Shown here one piece after another: positions 50,411 through 64,000 of a stretch of 64,000 bases of DNA (its first letter is position 1; each line of letters starts with the position of its first letter). Under the pieces are notes generated by a model that had not been told where the DNA came from, did no database searches, and was given only the letters and a program-made list of their open reading frames with translations. Source of the DNA: Tubulanus polymorphus (taxonomy: Eukaryota; Nemertea; Palaeonemertea; Tubulaniformes; Tubulanidae); contig NC_134033.1 of NCBI RefSeq assembly GCF_964204645.1, positions 10,576,231 through 10,640,230 of the forward strand. Direction: 5' to 3'. A program made the translations under genes and the position numbers.

Positions 50411-50572
50411 CAGGGGCTGCAGTTGCTCAAAAGTTGGTCTGAGCATGGACACGTTCATGGTTAGAGTTGACCAGTGAGGATAGTCGACACAGTGACGATT
50501 AGAAGTTCATTGTTACTACGGTATTTACCCGCCGGTTATCTTTAACCAACTTTCCAGCAACTGCAGCCCCTG
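50411..50572 (+). mobile_element. MITE with 28-bp TIRs (CAGGGGCTGCAGTTGCTC)
   Basis: Left CAGGGGCTGCAGTTGCTCAA and right, reverse-complemented, CAGGGGCTGCAGTTGCTGGA. The match continues to AAGTTGGT, giving 28 bp with two differences. 162 bp, non-coding. The CAGGGG start resembles hAT-type ends, but no 8-bp target duplication is clear, so the superfamily is left open. A second copy lies at 54,958. Confidence 0.8.
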
Positions 50573-51160
50573 AGATTCTCGGCAAAGTATCTTTAGCTAT
50601 AGGGAAATAAAGTGAACATTTGTCATGTTAGGTATTTAGGTATATTTTTTATGAATCTTGCGGATTTCTAATGTTCAATATTTTCGTCGTTGTCTAAAGG
50701 TTAATTGTCGATTTCTGAAAAAGCATAAGTAAGAAATATTGTAATGATACCTAAATTGTATTTTAGATCAGAAAGCTGTTGCGCGATCATGTGATCACTT
50801 GCGACTGTGGCTTACGATCCAACAACTGGCTTCAAAAACAATCTATGCATTTATGGTATAAAAACTTTCTGAAAATATCGATTTTAAAACAAAGAAATCT
50901 TAATTCACGTAAATACAATTAGAGAACGAACCGAATAATTTCGAACACACTATAGCAGACGCTATGGCAGAGGTGACAGTTTAAAAAAACACAGGTTTTT
51001 TCCTTTCTTTGTTTTCGCGTTCGCATTGACGATATAAATAGCGAAATTATACGCGATATTTCGCGAACAATATATCACAAAAAATACAGGAGAACGTCTG
51101 AAAAATCTGTTACTAAGTACGTAACACTAACAGGAATGATCAGCTGTGACTATATGTGGT
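50573..51160. other. Gene-free stretch
   Basis: AT-rich unclassified sequence. No gene recognised. Confidence 0.5.
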
Positions 51161-51366
51161 GTAAGAGGGAGAGAGAGAGAGAGGGGCTACTCTCTCTCTA
51201 CCTCCCTCCCTTTCTCCCTCCCTCTCTCCCCTCTCTCATCCTCCCCCCTCTCTCACCCTCCCCCTTTCTCTCCGTTTCTCCCTCCCCTCTCTCTTTCCAT
51301 CTCTCCCTCCTCCCTCTCTCCTCTCTCTCCATCTCTCCTTCTCCCCCTCTCCCCTCTCTCCTCTCA
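51161..51366 (+). repeat. Purine then pyrimidine tract (GAGAGA / CTCCCTCC)
   Basis: A short AGGGAGAGAGAGAG run turns directly into about 185 bases of C/T sequence, so the start can fold back on itself. Simple repeat. Confidence 0.9.
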
Positions 51367-52393
51367 AACGTGTGTGTCGGAGGCGTCGAATGCCACGGAT
51401 TAGAAATCGTAGAGTTAATCCCCCGTATCTGATAGCAGTTTGGGGGAGATTAATAATTATTAATCTCCCTGCGTTACCGCTGCCGCTATATACCGCTGCG
51501 GCGTGTCAGACGAGACCCGAGCTGAAAATGACGTCATTCGTCGATGTCGATTACACGAAAATCGTCGTGGTCGATTTTTCCGACAATTTTTCCCACTTTC
51601 TGTCGATACGTCACACGATAAAGGTGTCTCTTTCATTTCTCTCGAACCGCGAATCGCCCCGAGATGGAATGTAAATTAATGAAATTGTGTTCTTTTTTGT
51701 TGTCGAAATTTTCGAATATCCAAAACTGAAATGGATTGTCTTTTTTTTTCTTCTTTTCTGGTGATACCGGGGAATCGCAGTTTTCTCGGGTGATATGGGG
51801 GCTAAAACTATTCGGAATTAACTAATTCTAGTTCCAAAACAGCCGAAATCACCCCCAATAATTGCAGAACCGGCTGTACGCAGCCGACAAATGAACTTAT
51901 CCAACTAAGATTTTTAAACTTATAGTAGACAAAAGGAACTTTAGTCAAACCGGTCACCCAGCATAAATGTTTTACGTTTAATTGTTGATTTCCGAGCCTT
52001 TTTGAAATTTTCTAAACAATCCGGACTCTCGGAAATTTATTTCTAGATACTCAGTCGAATAAACTTTCGAACGGAGTTGTGTCAATTTATTCAACAATGA
52101 AATATTTCCAGGTTTTTTTTACAAATAACGAATTGGAATATGAAGCCACGGGTGAAATGTCCCCCGGCAAAATATGGAGCCAATGACAGTTCGTAAACGC
52201 GATCTCGATGCCAGAACGACTCGTAATCCCTAATGTCGATTTAAAGCCGCAGCGGAATCATAACAGAATTCATCCTCGAAAAATAGTTAACGTACCACAG
52301 CGCAATCGATTCCGCTGATTGACTAAGACTGAATTGAATTTGACACCAGCAAAATTGATCGTATAATTTCGGAAGAGTATCCAGATAGTTAAA
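51367..52393. other. Gene-free stretch
   Basis: Includes a small palindrome, GGGGGAGATTAATAATTATT followed by AATCTCCC, near 51,442-51,470. No gene recognised. Confidence 0.45.
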
Positions 52394-52513
52394 TAATAAT
52401 AAAAACGCAACTATCACAATCTTCATAATGATAATGAGTTTACTTACATGTTTTAACATGTAAATAAACTCATTATCATCATGAAGATTGTGATAGTTGC
52501 GTGTTTATTATTA
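52394..52513. repeat. 120-bp near-perfect palindrome, almost no loop
   Basis: The left arm (from 52,394) TAATAATAAAAACGCAACTA continues through TCACAATCTTCAT and ATAATGAGTTTA to ACATGTT. The right arm (to 52,513) repeats the same in reverse complement with only about three differences. The centre is ACATGTTTTAACATGT. Each arm, read outward, starts a short frame beginning MKIVIVA. Arm identity implies recent inverted duplication or gene conversion. Confidence 0.9.
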
Positions 52514-54761
52514 AAATAGCTCGCGCAGTAATGAAATATGTATTTTTACGGATGAATTTTGTTGTTGTTTTGATTCTGCTCCGGTTTTATATATAGGTCT
52601 ATCGACTCTCAACCGAAACAAGTCTCGATGTTTTATTCGAAATTTCGATTTTATTCTATTTGAAGATTATCAAAGTACAAATATAAATTCATAATTAGTT
52701 ACAATATGTACATAATTCATGACAATCATCGGGACCTCGAAAATCATGTAATGATTGTCACCAGCCGAGGCCCTGGAGAGCAGACGTTATATCACAAATA
52801 CATATGAAAGAAAAACAAAAATTGAGGATGATAGAACGATACTGTTTGGATAGTTAGAAGGATACAGAATTTGAACTAAGTCGTAGCCTGAATGACAGTC
52901 ATGTGATTAAATGATAGCAGTTATTAGTAAACGGTTATAATTTGAGTAGAATAGAAAAATATATCGTTTTCAATTCATCGAAATATATCATGTTCGAAAA
53001 AAAAAATAATCAACCGATCGATTTTATTGAAGAGAACGGAGACGAACGATGAAAGGTCGTTCCGCGATTGTGAAAATCTGTTTCAACATCGACGACTAAA
53101 TCGTATAGAAAGAAGCATGTTTATCTACGGGAACGTCATCAGCTGAGACGATTCGAGCCCCGGGAAACTTCGCCGTTCGAAGTTGAAATATTTTTATTTT
53201 TTAAATACCGCGGCGGTTCCGCGTCGGGAATTGTGTTTGTACAGGCTGCGAGAGACGCTGCGGGAAGCTGCGGCAATTCACGCGGTGAATTATATCAATT
53301 TAACGCAGTCAGAAGCGTACGAGTCGTTTATTTGTCGTAGATGTTTTAATATTTATACAACCTGTCCTCCTGGTCGTCGCAATATTCAAATCCCGCTCGC
53401 CACACGAGAATATTCGCGCGATACCCGTGCCGCCGTCTGTTGATAAAATACCGAACTAGAGCGGTGAGGTCGAGAAATTCCAGAAGAGATAATGTTTTTG
53501 AGATTTTTCATTAATTTGTTTTGATCGCAATTTCGAAGTTCATTTAGGAATTCCTGTTTAAAATTGCACGGAAAGTTCTGGCTTCTTATGTGTGAATCGT
53601 TTTTAAATTTTGAATGAACGAATTCTGAAAGAGTTGCGAACGTTTTGACAGTCGCGAAATTTCATAATTCAACTTCGGGAGAAGCCGCGCGTAAAATCGA
53701 CTGTCTTGTTTCGATATTTTCTTCTACTTAGCTCCGTTTCTCATCCTAGTATTTCTTTTCAAGGCCTCTTGGTTAGGTATAAAATGGACCGAAATTGATG
53801 AAATAATCACACTTCCTATTCAACAAGCGGTGAACTATTAAATAAGCGGGAGGAAGGGGTGGGGCAGGGTGGTTGTTGAATAAAACCGAAATTAAGAAGT
53901 TCATATGATTTGGTATTTGTTATAGCGGGTATATATAGTAAGAGTAGGTAGTGATTTCTACCAATTCAAAAACTGTGAAATAGTAAGTAAAGGGTTAGGG
54001 GGTAGGGGTGGTGGTTATTGAATAAAACTGGAGTAAAAACATAATTTGTTATTGTGGGTATATATAGTAAGGGGTATATAGTAGTTGTTTAGCGAAGCTA
54101 AATATAGCCCGTTAAAGTACAGGTGGTTTGTTATCCGTGAGCTAATCCTGGATAATCGACTAGCACGGCTAATCCGGGAATACCGATAGGGAGATTAAAG
54201 CCATAAATCCTCCTCGGTTCGGCTCCGTTAGAACGTGAACGTAAGACTCGTTTTAAGCGCGCGAGGAATGTTGTTTATATTGGTAATTACACGGGAGGGA
54301 TCGTCGCTATTGGAACGATTTCGAAATATCCGAATAAAAATTCGATTTCGGTTTCGTGGAATTTTATTATAATTTCTCGGAAATAAATTCCGAGTTGATA
54401 AAACTATGGACTTTTATAGAGACCATGATAAAACTAACCAAAAAATGAATCGACTGGATTTTTTGGAAAGTCTTGTTAATCTATTTTTAGTTCATCGGGA
54501 AATAGGGACGACTGTTGACTTCCACAGGCAACGCTGACTGCCTGATTTTGATAAAGCGAAAAACCACAATAGGATGAGAAAACTAGGAAAAACAAATCTG
54601 AACAAAAAATTAAATTTTGAATATTTTGAATATTTGAATATTGAAACGTCGGATTCTCTTCTATTTTTTTTCATCGTGTTGATTTTGCCACTTCATAGGG
54701 GTAACCGTGCGTCTTAACTATTTGATAGATTAAGTTTAATTATTTTCTGATCAATTATCTT
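52514..54761. other. Gene-free stretch with a duplicated segment
   Basis: Bases about 53,848-53,945 and 53,990-54,085 are diverged direct copies sharing GGGGTGG-G, TGGTTGTTGAATAAAAC, TTTGTTAT-G-GGGTATATATAGTAAG. No gene recognised. The frame at 53,183-53,443 has no known domain. Confidence 0.45.
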
Positions 54762-54763
54762 TG

Positions 54764-54826
54764 TTGTGTCCCTATAACAAACCCGCCTATCAGTCACACC
54801 TGCCGGGAACGAAACAGAGGGTTATA
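54764..54826 (-). mobile_element. Family A fragment (copy 4)
   Basis: Read on the minus strand it gives CCTCTGTTTCGTTCCCGGCA, GGTGTGACTGATAGGCGGGT and TTGTTATAGGGACAC, the conserved centre of family A. Confidence 0.6.
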
Positions 54827-54957
54827 CAAAATTGTATATCAAGAAAAAAGTTTCTTTCAAAGTTGAGTCGTATCTATAAAGGTATCCCCGTACACTAAAT
54901 CGGTATCCGTTAGTGTTTGGCCGTGGTGCAACGGAATGAAGCCTTCTAACCGTCCGC

Positions 54958-55079
54958 GGCCAGTTGCTCAAACGTTGGTTAAAGATAACCCGCAGATAAA
55001 CACCATAATAACAATGAACTTGTAATATTTTCGCTGTGCCAACTATCCACTGGTTAACGTTTGAGCAACTGCAGCCCTG
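54958..55079 (+). mobile_element. Second copy of the CAGTTGCTCAAACGTTGGT MITE
   Basis: Left GGCCAGTTGCTCAAACGTTG, right reverse-complemented CAGGGCTGCAGTTGCTCAAA. Interior AACCCGCAGATAAACACCAT matches, in reverse, the 50,411 copy (ATTTACCCGCCGGTTATC region). Its left terminus has lost the first few TIR bases. Confidence 0.7.
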
Positions 55080-55551
55080 AATTTTATACGGCAAATTCAG
55101 CTGAAATATCACCGAATAATTCGGTTTCGGTGGTTACCATCGCAAAGTTGGATGAACTCCGCGCATAGTAACGCGATAGACCCACCCGACGACACGGACA
55201 GAGAGGGAGAGAGCCCGGTGTTAACTATCGATTCAATTAACGGCGATCTAAAATCGCGAAAATAATTAACGCCAGATAATTAATGATAACATCTATTATC
55301 GCGATTTCGAATTTAAATCTTCGGATACACAATGCGCGAGCCCATTTCATGCAGATCTCGCGTAGAATTAACTATACGTTTTATAATCGAATTTTCGTTC
55401 GGAGTCTGTTGTTGTGTCGTTATGAACTAATGAAACTTTAATCCGGCCTGTGAAGCCGCCGCCTGACGTCCCCGCACAGTTTAACACCAAAACGATTAAC
55501 TTCTCGAATCCCTTGAATTTCTTCGCGAATTCTCAGAGATGGATCAAAGGG
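55080..55551. other. Gene-free stretch
   Basis: Unclassified CpG-containing sequence; no gene recognised. Confidence 0.5.
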
Positions 55552-55775
55552 CAGGGGCCGGTACAGGGGGTGAGCACCCCGCCCCTTAAAACTGTAGAGT
55601 TGCCTAAAAACTTTACAGCAAAATGAAATATGTTAAAGCAATACCACGAAAAAATTAAAATTCGTACGCTTATCTGTATTTCCAAGAATGAGTTTTTCTT
55701 TTTGCTCTTTTAATTATATGATATGCCCTATTTTGGGTTCCACCCTCCCGGAGTCAGCCTCTAGATCCGCCCCTG
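55552..55775 (+). mobile_element. MITE-like element with CAGGGGCNGG/CAGGGGCGGATC ends
   Basis: Left CAGGGGCCGGTACAGGGGGT and right, reverse-complemented, CAGGGGCGGATCTAGAGGC. The shared CAGGGGC-GG start and the GGATCTAG end resemble hAT-like short elements common in animals. Only the outer 10-12 bases pair well, and no target duplication is seen. Confidence 0.5.
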
Positions 55776-58752
<2,977 letters not shown>

Positions 58753-59219
58753 CATTGTAATGTGTCGATTTGAAATCGAATTGTCATTCAATATTATGAC
58801 TTTGTTGATAATCGAATCGTCGAATTACTTATTGTTAAATGTGGTCTCGTTTGTGGTTGTGCGAACGCGATAATAAAATGGCGTAGACTATTGTTGAGTA
58901 TGGATTCGAAGTCTTTAAAAATATCAGTTTCTGAATTGACGTCCCCGCGGATATCATTTCCAGGTAACTCTACCTATTATTCACCTCGTTTTTTGATAGT
59001 CATGATATTTCTTCCTATTTGCGAGCAATAGTTTTGATTATACGAATAAAAAAGAAAACAAGATTTATTTGTTATCATCATCGACGGTTGGCAATCAGTC
59101 ATGATTCGTTCGCTCGATAAAAATGTCGAGAAACGGAATTTGTTCTAATTCTGTTCGTAAACGCTCTAAAAGCATATTCCAGTAACTTGGAACATAAGAT
59201 ATATCTCTACAGTATTTTT

Positions 59220-59590
59220 AGTATTCCTAAGATGATTGTTAAGGTGTTGTCGAAACGTTGAATAAACTATACTATAAGCTAAGAAATTCGTTTTATTCTT
59301 TCTAGTAGAGGATTTCATATTCTAGCGTAGAGTGACGTCATTTTTTCTGCAGATGGGATTTAGAATGAATCCCATCGGATCATAGAAATATTCCGAAGTA
59401 TTCTGGAGGACAACATAAGTATTCCCGAAGATGACTATAGCAAAATAAATACATGAAGCGGGTATAGTCGAAACGTCGAATAAACCGCGAGCTCGAGGAA
59501 TATTTCAGACTCTTTTTATTCTTAAGTGGGCTGGGTTTTTATATCGCCTATACAACACGGACTCAGAGTGTGTCATCAACAGTTATATAT
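59220..59590 (+). mobile_element. Two tandem hammerhead-like units
   Basis: Motif 1: stem I arms TATTC (59,222-59,226) and GAATA (59,260-59,264), core reduced to CTAAGA, then GTCGAAACGTTGAATAA. Motif 2 (59,420-59,482): TATTC, core CCGAAGA, stem II arms GACTAT and ATAGTC separated by an unusually long ~25-base loop, then GAAACGTC and GAATA. The units are 198 bp apart, with body blocks TTTTATTCTT, GGATTTCATAT and, after motif 2, GAATATTTCAGACTCTTTTT and ACTCAGAGTGTGTCATCAAC. Confidence 0.65.
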
Positions 59591-60103
59591 GTATCAGTAT
59601 TGAATTGAACCTGCCGTAAAGTTGTTTTGGTCGGTGACATTTTTGTGACGCAAAAACCGCGAGACGAACACTGATAGATGTTAATGATGATATGCTCGAA
59701 TTAAAATCATTATTTCTTTGAGTTCGTTTTTTTGGCGAATTGGTTCGTTCAACCAGCGGTGTCCAGCTTCACTTCAGGACCGATTTGAAATAGACTAAAA
59801 TAATGAAGAAATAAAAACGATTATAAAGTGTATGGTATTTTTGTAAAGAGCATATCTTATATGGAATTATGAAAATAATTATCATTATTATCAAATCATT
59901 ACTTTTATCATTATTAAAGTGGTAAATCTTTTCGTGAAACTGGGTCTTTGGATTCCTTTAGCAATATCATCTCTTGAAAAAAAAACTATTTCATATAAAC
60001 TTTATTAATGATATTAGGATTATAAAAATGTTAAATCTTTTTTGTGTGAAGGTGGACCTAATTTGCGCATTTTCTCTAGGAAAGCTCGCTGTATGCTCAG
60101 TGA
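59591..60103. other. Gene-free stretch
   Basis: AT-rich unclassified sequence. Confidence 0.5.
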
Positions 60104-60242
60104 GCTGAGTTGCAAAGTGGTGGCTTGAGTCGATAAATTTTTCTCAAATCTCAAGACTCGACTTAAACCGTTTCATTGACCGTGGAACTAAAGCGGTATT
60201 TAAGACTGACCTTCAATCTAATCTACGACCGCGCAACTCGGC
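60104..60242 (+). mobile_element. Diverged MITE with GAGTTGCAAAGTGG / GAGTTGCGCGGTCG ends
   Basis: Left CTGAGTTGCAAAGTGGTGG and right, reverse-complemented, GCCGAGTTGCGCGGTCGTAG. Interior TCAAGACTCGACTTAAACC and GGTATTTAAGACTGACC relate it to the CCAGTTGCAC / GGTCTTAA family. Confidence 0.55.
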
Positions 60243-61454
60243 CGTGCGTCTTGCACTGGCGAATATTGCCTCTAACGCTGTTCAACGGCTAGAATTCGCA
60301 AGGAAAAAGAATACGAAACTTCTCGAAGAGTTCTAACAAATATAATATATATGAGGTCGACCCGACTGTGGGCCTCCTCGGTTTGTGCGGAGTAGTAACG
60401 ATGATTTGAAAAAAAAAACTAGCGATACTTCTGATCGAGAAATTTGCGACAATAGCCACAGGCCGAATGCCTATAGTGAGCGTTGAATGCTTCAATTTAG
60501 CAGCATTTGCATAGAATTTCTATAAGCCTCAGACCGGCTTTGATGCCGTCGACAATAGCTATTGAAAGAGCTCGAGCAAATCCCGTTGAATCCCCTGAAA
60601 TTCCTTGACTCGACGGTGAAAGAAAGCCAGAAAGAAGCCCCGAAACTAGCGGTACAAGGGACAATAGCCCGGCGATTGAATCGGCGAAGCCCGACTCAAT
60701 GGAAGAGTGACGGATACGTTTTGGAAACACACGCGGCGCTTTCTGTATTCATATCCACGCACACGGTAAAAATGATAATAAACTCTATGCGTTTGATATC
60801 ATAGAATCATCGCCTGCGTATATGAATGAATTTCTGTAGAGGTTTTTACTATTGCATAAAAGACGAAAATATCGAGACATTACACACGAATTGTATTAAT
60901 AATATTCACCGCTGACGCATAAATAAAAATGAAATATTTTTTTGAATCGACACATATAAGCGCACTGGCGGGCGGGAACCAGTGTCGACGACAGATTGAC
61001 ATTTTATTAATTATAGAATTTGTAATTATTCAATACAAACACATATGATTAACCCATACAAGTCTCACTCGTCAAAAAAATATGTGTCAACGGTTGTGAG
61101 TTCGATTTTTTTTTTTCATTATTTGCGCAATTAAAAATAAAAGATTAATTACGACGAAATTGGATTCTGTTGAAATTAGAGGAAAATTGATTCGATCTGG
61201 TGATGTTCGATATGTTTAATTTCCGTGATTAAAAATTCCATCCAATTATTACGTCTGAAATGTTTAATTTCTGTGATGATTTTTTCGTACTGTTTATTTC
61301 GATCGTATTTTCCAACATCATGTAGTAAGTGTTTATGATTATTTCGAAGTTCCTGTTTAAGATTGCGCGCAAAGTTCTGGCTTCTTGTCGGCTAATACCA
61401 TTGAATCTTTTTAAATTTTGAATAAACGAATTCCGATCGAGTTTCGATTCGACT
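60243..61454. other. Gene-free stretch
   Basis: No gene recognised. Overlapping plus and minus open frames near 60,497-60,804 lack domains. Confidence 0.45.
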
Positions 61455-61800
61455 TTGTAGTTAAAACATTGAAAATTAGAATTAACTAAAATTGACTGAG
61501 AGTCATACTGATCTTTACTTTGTAGTTAAAACATTGAAAATTAACTAACGTTGACTCTGAGAGAATGGATTCAGGGGTTCGGCAACTTTGAGGTGTTCAC
61601 TTGATTCGAAAATTCATATTTGAAAAAGCTCTGAATGATCGAGTTAAAGAATTATCTTAGAGTTTCAAACTTAATGCAGACAACTGTGGAACTGTGGCGG
61701 AACTGTGGAACTTAAATGCGGAACTGCGAAACTGTGGAATTGTAGAAATGTGGAACTGATGTACTTTGGAACTGCAAAACTATAGAAACGTGAAATTGTA
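61455..61800 (+). mobile_element. Rearranged MITE with tandem interior and GTGGAACTG ladder
   Basis: GTAGTTAAAACATTGAAAAT occurs twice (61,460 and 61,521), each followed by TAACTAA and TTGACT, the interior of the 28,560-type MITE. From 61,683 a degenerate ladder of AACTGTGGAACTGTGG units extends for about 110 bases, repeating the same family's TIR core. It looks like an early stage of the arrays at 18,755 and 29,258. Confidence 0.55.
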
Positions 61801-62288
61801 GAAAAATCGCTTGTTGATTGACGTCTGGCGTCAATTTTGATTAATCAGTTTTTCACCGACAAATAAAAAACCCCCGTTGAAATTGAACACGTTAAATTAA
61901 TAAACCAATAACAGCTTTTTTCGACTAATTGATTATTCGAATCACCACGCGACCTTGAGAACCACATCGCGCAACGCAATCGATATTTTCTCCGCCGATT
62001 CTGTACTTTTTTCCTTTTTTCCATTTATTTATTGCCACCAATTTTAATTTGATTAATCGTCATCACGGATGGGAACGAGGTCGACGCGGAACAATCGATA
62101 CAAATTAATGAACAGCGCTCGCGCGTAGGTATACGTGCCAAATTACCGCCTCTATCACTAATTACAACGTCTACGTCTTCCCTCCGCGCAACACCAAGTA
62201 ACATAAAGACTAGAGATGTTTTATTTACACCGGCGGGAGGATAATGAACCATTAATAAATGACGATAAACGCAGAAGACATAATTAGG

Positions 62289-62462
62289 TCTATTGTCTCC
62301 CTCTCTCTCCCTCTCTCTTACTCTCTCTCCGCATCTCGCCATCTCCATCTCTCCCTCTCCCTCTCTCTCCCCTCTCTCACTCTCTCCAACTATCTCGCTC
62401 TCTCTCCATCTCTCTCCCTCTCCCTCTCTCTCTCCCCTCCCTCTGTCTCTCTCCATCCCTCT
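62289..62462 (+). repeat. Polypyrimidine CT-rich tract
   Basis: About 174 bases of TCTCTCC/CCCTCTC variants. Flanking open frames are composition artefacts. Confidence 0.9.
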
Positions 62463-62603
62463 CCTCGATAATGTGCGAAGAAGAAGTTACTGCGGCATGT
62501 ATAAGAAATAAAAACTGATAGAATCTACAGATTAACTCAATGAAATGTCTTGTTCATTTTCCAACAGTATCGAGATTTTCGCCTATAAATCCCATTATTA
62601 CCA

Positions 62604-62721
62604 TGGACTGGTTGCCCGGTTGTAGCTTAGATTTGAGACCAGTCCAAGGTCGTCTTTAGTTCTGCTCAGTTATACAGTCAATCATACAAATCAAGAACAG
62701 TCTTGGAATTCAAGACGGCCG
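62604..62721 (+). mobile_element. Diverged MITE of the CTGGTTGCCCGG / GGTCTTAA family
   Basis: Left GGACTGGTTGCCCGGTTGTA, interior GAGACCAGTCCAAGGTCGTC and TCTTGGAATTCAAGACGGCC. Similar layout to 24,109 but with worn ends. Confidence 0.45.
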
Positions 62722-63124
62722 AATAAGGACTCGATTGTGACAATTCATCAAAATCCAAATCCTCGGACGTTATTTCGATCTCAAGGTGAAACAGGTGGCT
62801 TATAGAAGAATAGCTTCGTACACTCAGACGTGGAAAATAGATGATCGGATTGAACTCACTGATAATAGAAAGGTTTAAAAAGAAATCTGTTTATCAAGCA
62901 TTGAAAATAAAAAACAAAATGTCTCAGAATTTCTATGAAGATTATCGTCCGGTTACGTGAATAAGGTTCCCAAAACTGCACAAGTAGCATGTTTGGGACA
63001 GAAAAGTTAAAAAGAAAAAGAAGAAATTTTTGGATAACACCAACACCTTATTGGTATCTAAGTCTTATATTAATTAGATTGATGAGAAGAACGATAACCA
63101 CACTAAAACGTGGTGAACGGATAA

Positions 63125-63268
63125 TAAGATAAAAACCCACTATTTATAGATTAAAAGAATTTAAAAACAAGAATTTATTTATTCAATCTAAAACATATAT
63201 AAGACACGACGTTTCGATCTCACCGTAGAGATCATCGTCAGGTGTGCTAATAGTGGGTTTTTATCTTA
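63125..63268 (-). mobile_element. 144-bp element with 20-bp perfect TIRs carrying a hammerhead-like motif
   Basis: TAAGATAAAAACCCACTATT (63,125-63,144) and its exact reverse complement (63,249-63,268) bound the unit. Inside, on the minus strand, the hammerhead-like motif is followed by an A/T-rich segment with TTAGATTGAATAAATAAATT. No coding capacity. It may be a minimal Penelope-associated non-autonomous unit or a ribozyme captured by a foldback element. Confidence 0.7.
63204..63245 (-). ncRNA. Hammerhead-ribozyme-like motif, best-conserved CTGACGA copy
   Basis: Minus strand, 5' to 3': stem I arm ACAC, core CTGACGA (63,235-63,241), one extra T, stem II arms GATCTC and GAGATC around TACGGT, then GAAAC and GTC, then stem I arm GTGT. 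All invariant core bases CTGANGA and GAAA are present, the cleavage triplet GTC is the preferred one, and stem III is only the self-complementary ACGT, so the active form would need two molecules. Stem I can extend past one mismatch (TTAG with CTTA, one wobble). Confidence 0.7.
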
Positions 63269-64000
63269 AATTGATGAGTAATTTTTTGACTACTCAACGG
63301 TTTATGATTGGTAACTTAATTCCTGGAAGTCGATTTTACGTCATTTTTAAAGAGCACTAATAGAAATTTAAAACGATTGAAATTAAAACGCAATTTCACC
63401 TTTTCAAGTCAAAGAATTCAATTCGCGCATATCGATTATGCGTTGTTATTATTAGAGATGCTTATAGATAGGATGTCTATAGACTACCGGCCAGTATCCG
63501 AGGCAACTATAGCGGTGTAATATCAGTGGATATATAGATGACACCTGTATCGTAGCCGATACCACCTACAGCGCGACCGGGCTTCCATCGCAGAGGGGGG
63601 TGTCACATGACGATTCACTCGTCACTGTCGCTAGTCGCCTGGAAACTCGCGTTTACCCCTGAGAGCGATCTGACCGCTTAAGAGACAGCGACTTATTGGT
63701 GGACATCCGGTATTTGTCGCCGGCCGGTTTTAAAGTCTGAACGCGACTTTAGCCTTTCCCAGCAGATCAGGGAATCGATTAGTGCACGGTCGAGTAGGAC
63801 CCGGAGTTAATCGACTTGTCCGAGCTTGAAGCGACGCCGGATAAACCGGCACGAACCTGTTGGGATCTTGGCACACGTGCGCGTCACAGTCGTCATAAAA
63901 GACGTTAAGATATTTAAATATGCGCGAATTTTATGAATCTTGATCAATCATTGATGATTCGAGGCGGAATCTCTATCGACAAAATTCGTCAAAACATGTT
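63269..64000. other. Gene-free stretch at window end
   Basis: GC content rises between about 63,480 and 63,880. No exon, RNA gene or repeat recognised. Confidence 0.45.

Noticed and set aside
52241-52459. Minus-strand 72-codon frame with a signal-peptide-like start
   Set aside because: The hydrophobic start lies inside the palindrome and is duplicated in the other arm. No mature peptide motif, splice signal or homology was seen, so it is noted only with the palindrome.

Overview
This is eukaryotic, repeat-rich, gene-poor DNA, most likely from a marine invertebrate. It is AT-rich with no strong CpG depletion. It has no bacterial operons, and carries many microsatellites, minisatellites, short inverted-repeat transposons and a tRNA-derived SINE. 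The one confident protein gene, a single-exon SoxB1 (Sox2/Sox1/3-type) gene, has a bilaterian-type HMG box and C-terminus. A lophotrochozoan host is my guess from overall character; the sequence does not prove it.

Layout. Bases 1-32,300 are dominated by mobile DNA and satellites: purine/pyrimidine tracts, minisatellites, several MITE families, a SINE at 11.5 kb, and tandem copies of a hammerhead-ribozyme-like repeat at 12.8-13.3 and 22.7-23.5 kb. Bases 32,300-43,000 are calmer and hold the SoxB1 gene on the minus strand (41,213-42,283). A CpG-rich, CCAAT-box-containing upstream region lies at 42,284-42,760 and a roughly 278-bp (TA)n lies 3 kb downstream. Bases 43,000-64,000 are gene-free flank with more hammerhead-like repeats (45.4, 59.2 and 63.2 kb), MITEs, a 120-bp near-perfect palindrome (52.4 kb), purine tracts and (TA)n.

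The most interesting signal is the hammerhead-like family. Copies on both strands share a core (CTGAAGA or CTGACGA), a perfect hairpin where stem II belongs, then GAAACGTT or GAAACGTC, with short flanking pairs forming stem I. Stem III is essentially missing and replaced by a self-complementary ACGT. This is the architecture reported for small hammerhead variants in Penelope-like elements and animal retrozymes, which cleave as dimers. Here some copies lie in tandem 64-69 bases apart, others 165-200 bases apart, and one sits inside a 144-bp unit with 20-bp perfect terminal inverted repeats.

A second theme is that several minisatellites are built from pieces of MITEs found elsewhere in the window. 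The TIR core GTGGAACTGG recurs in the 20-bp and 32-bp arrays, and 27-bp and 47-bp arrays match MITE interiors. This suggests repeated tandem expansion of MITE ends and interiors. Most open reading frames outside SoxB1 are low-complexity or random and are not called genes.
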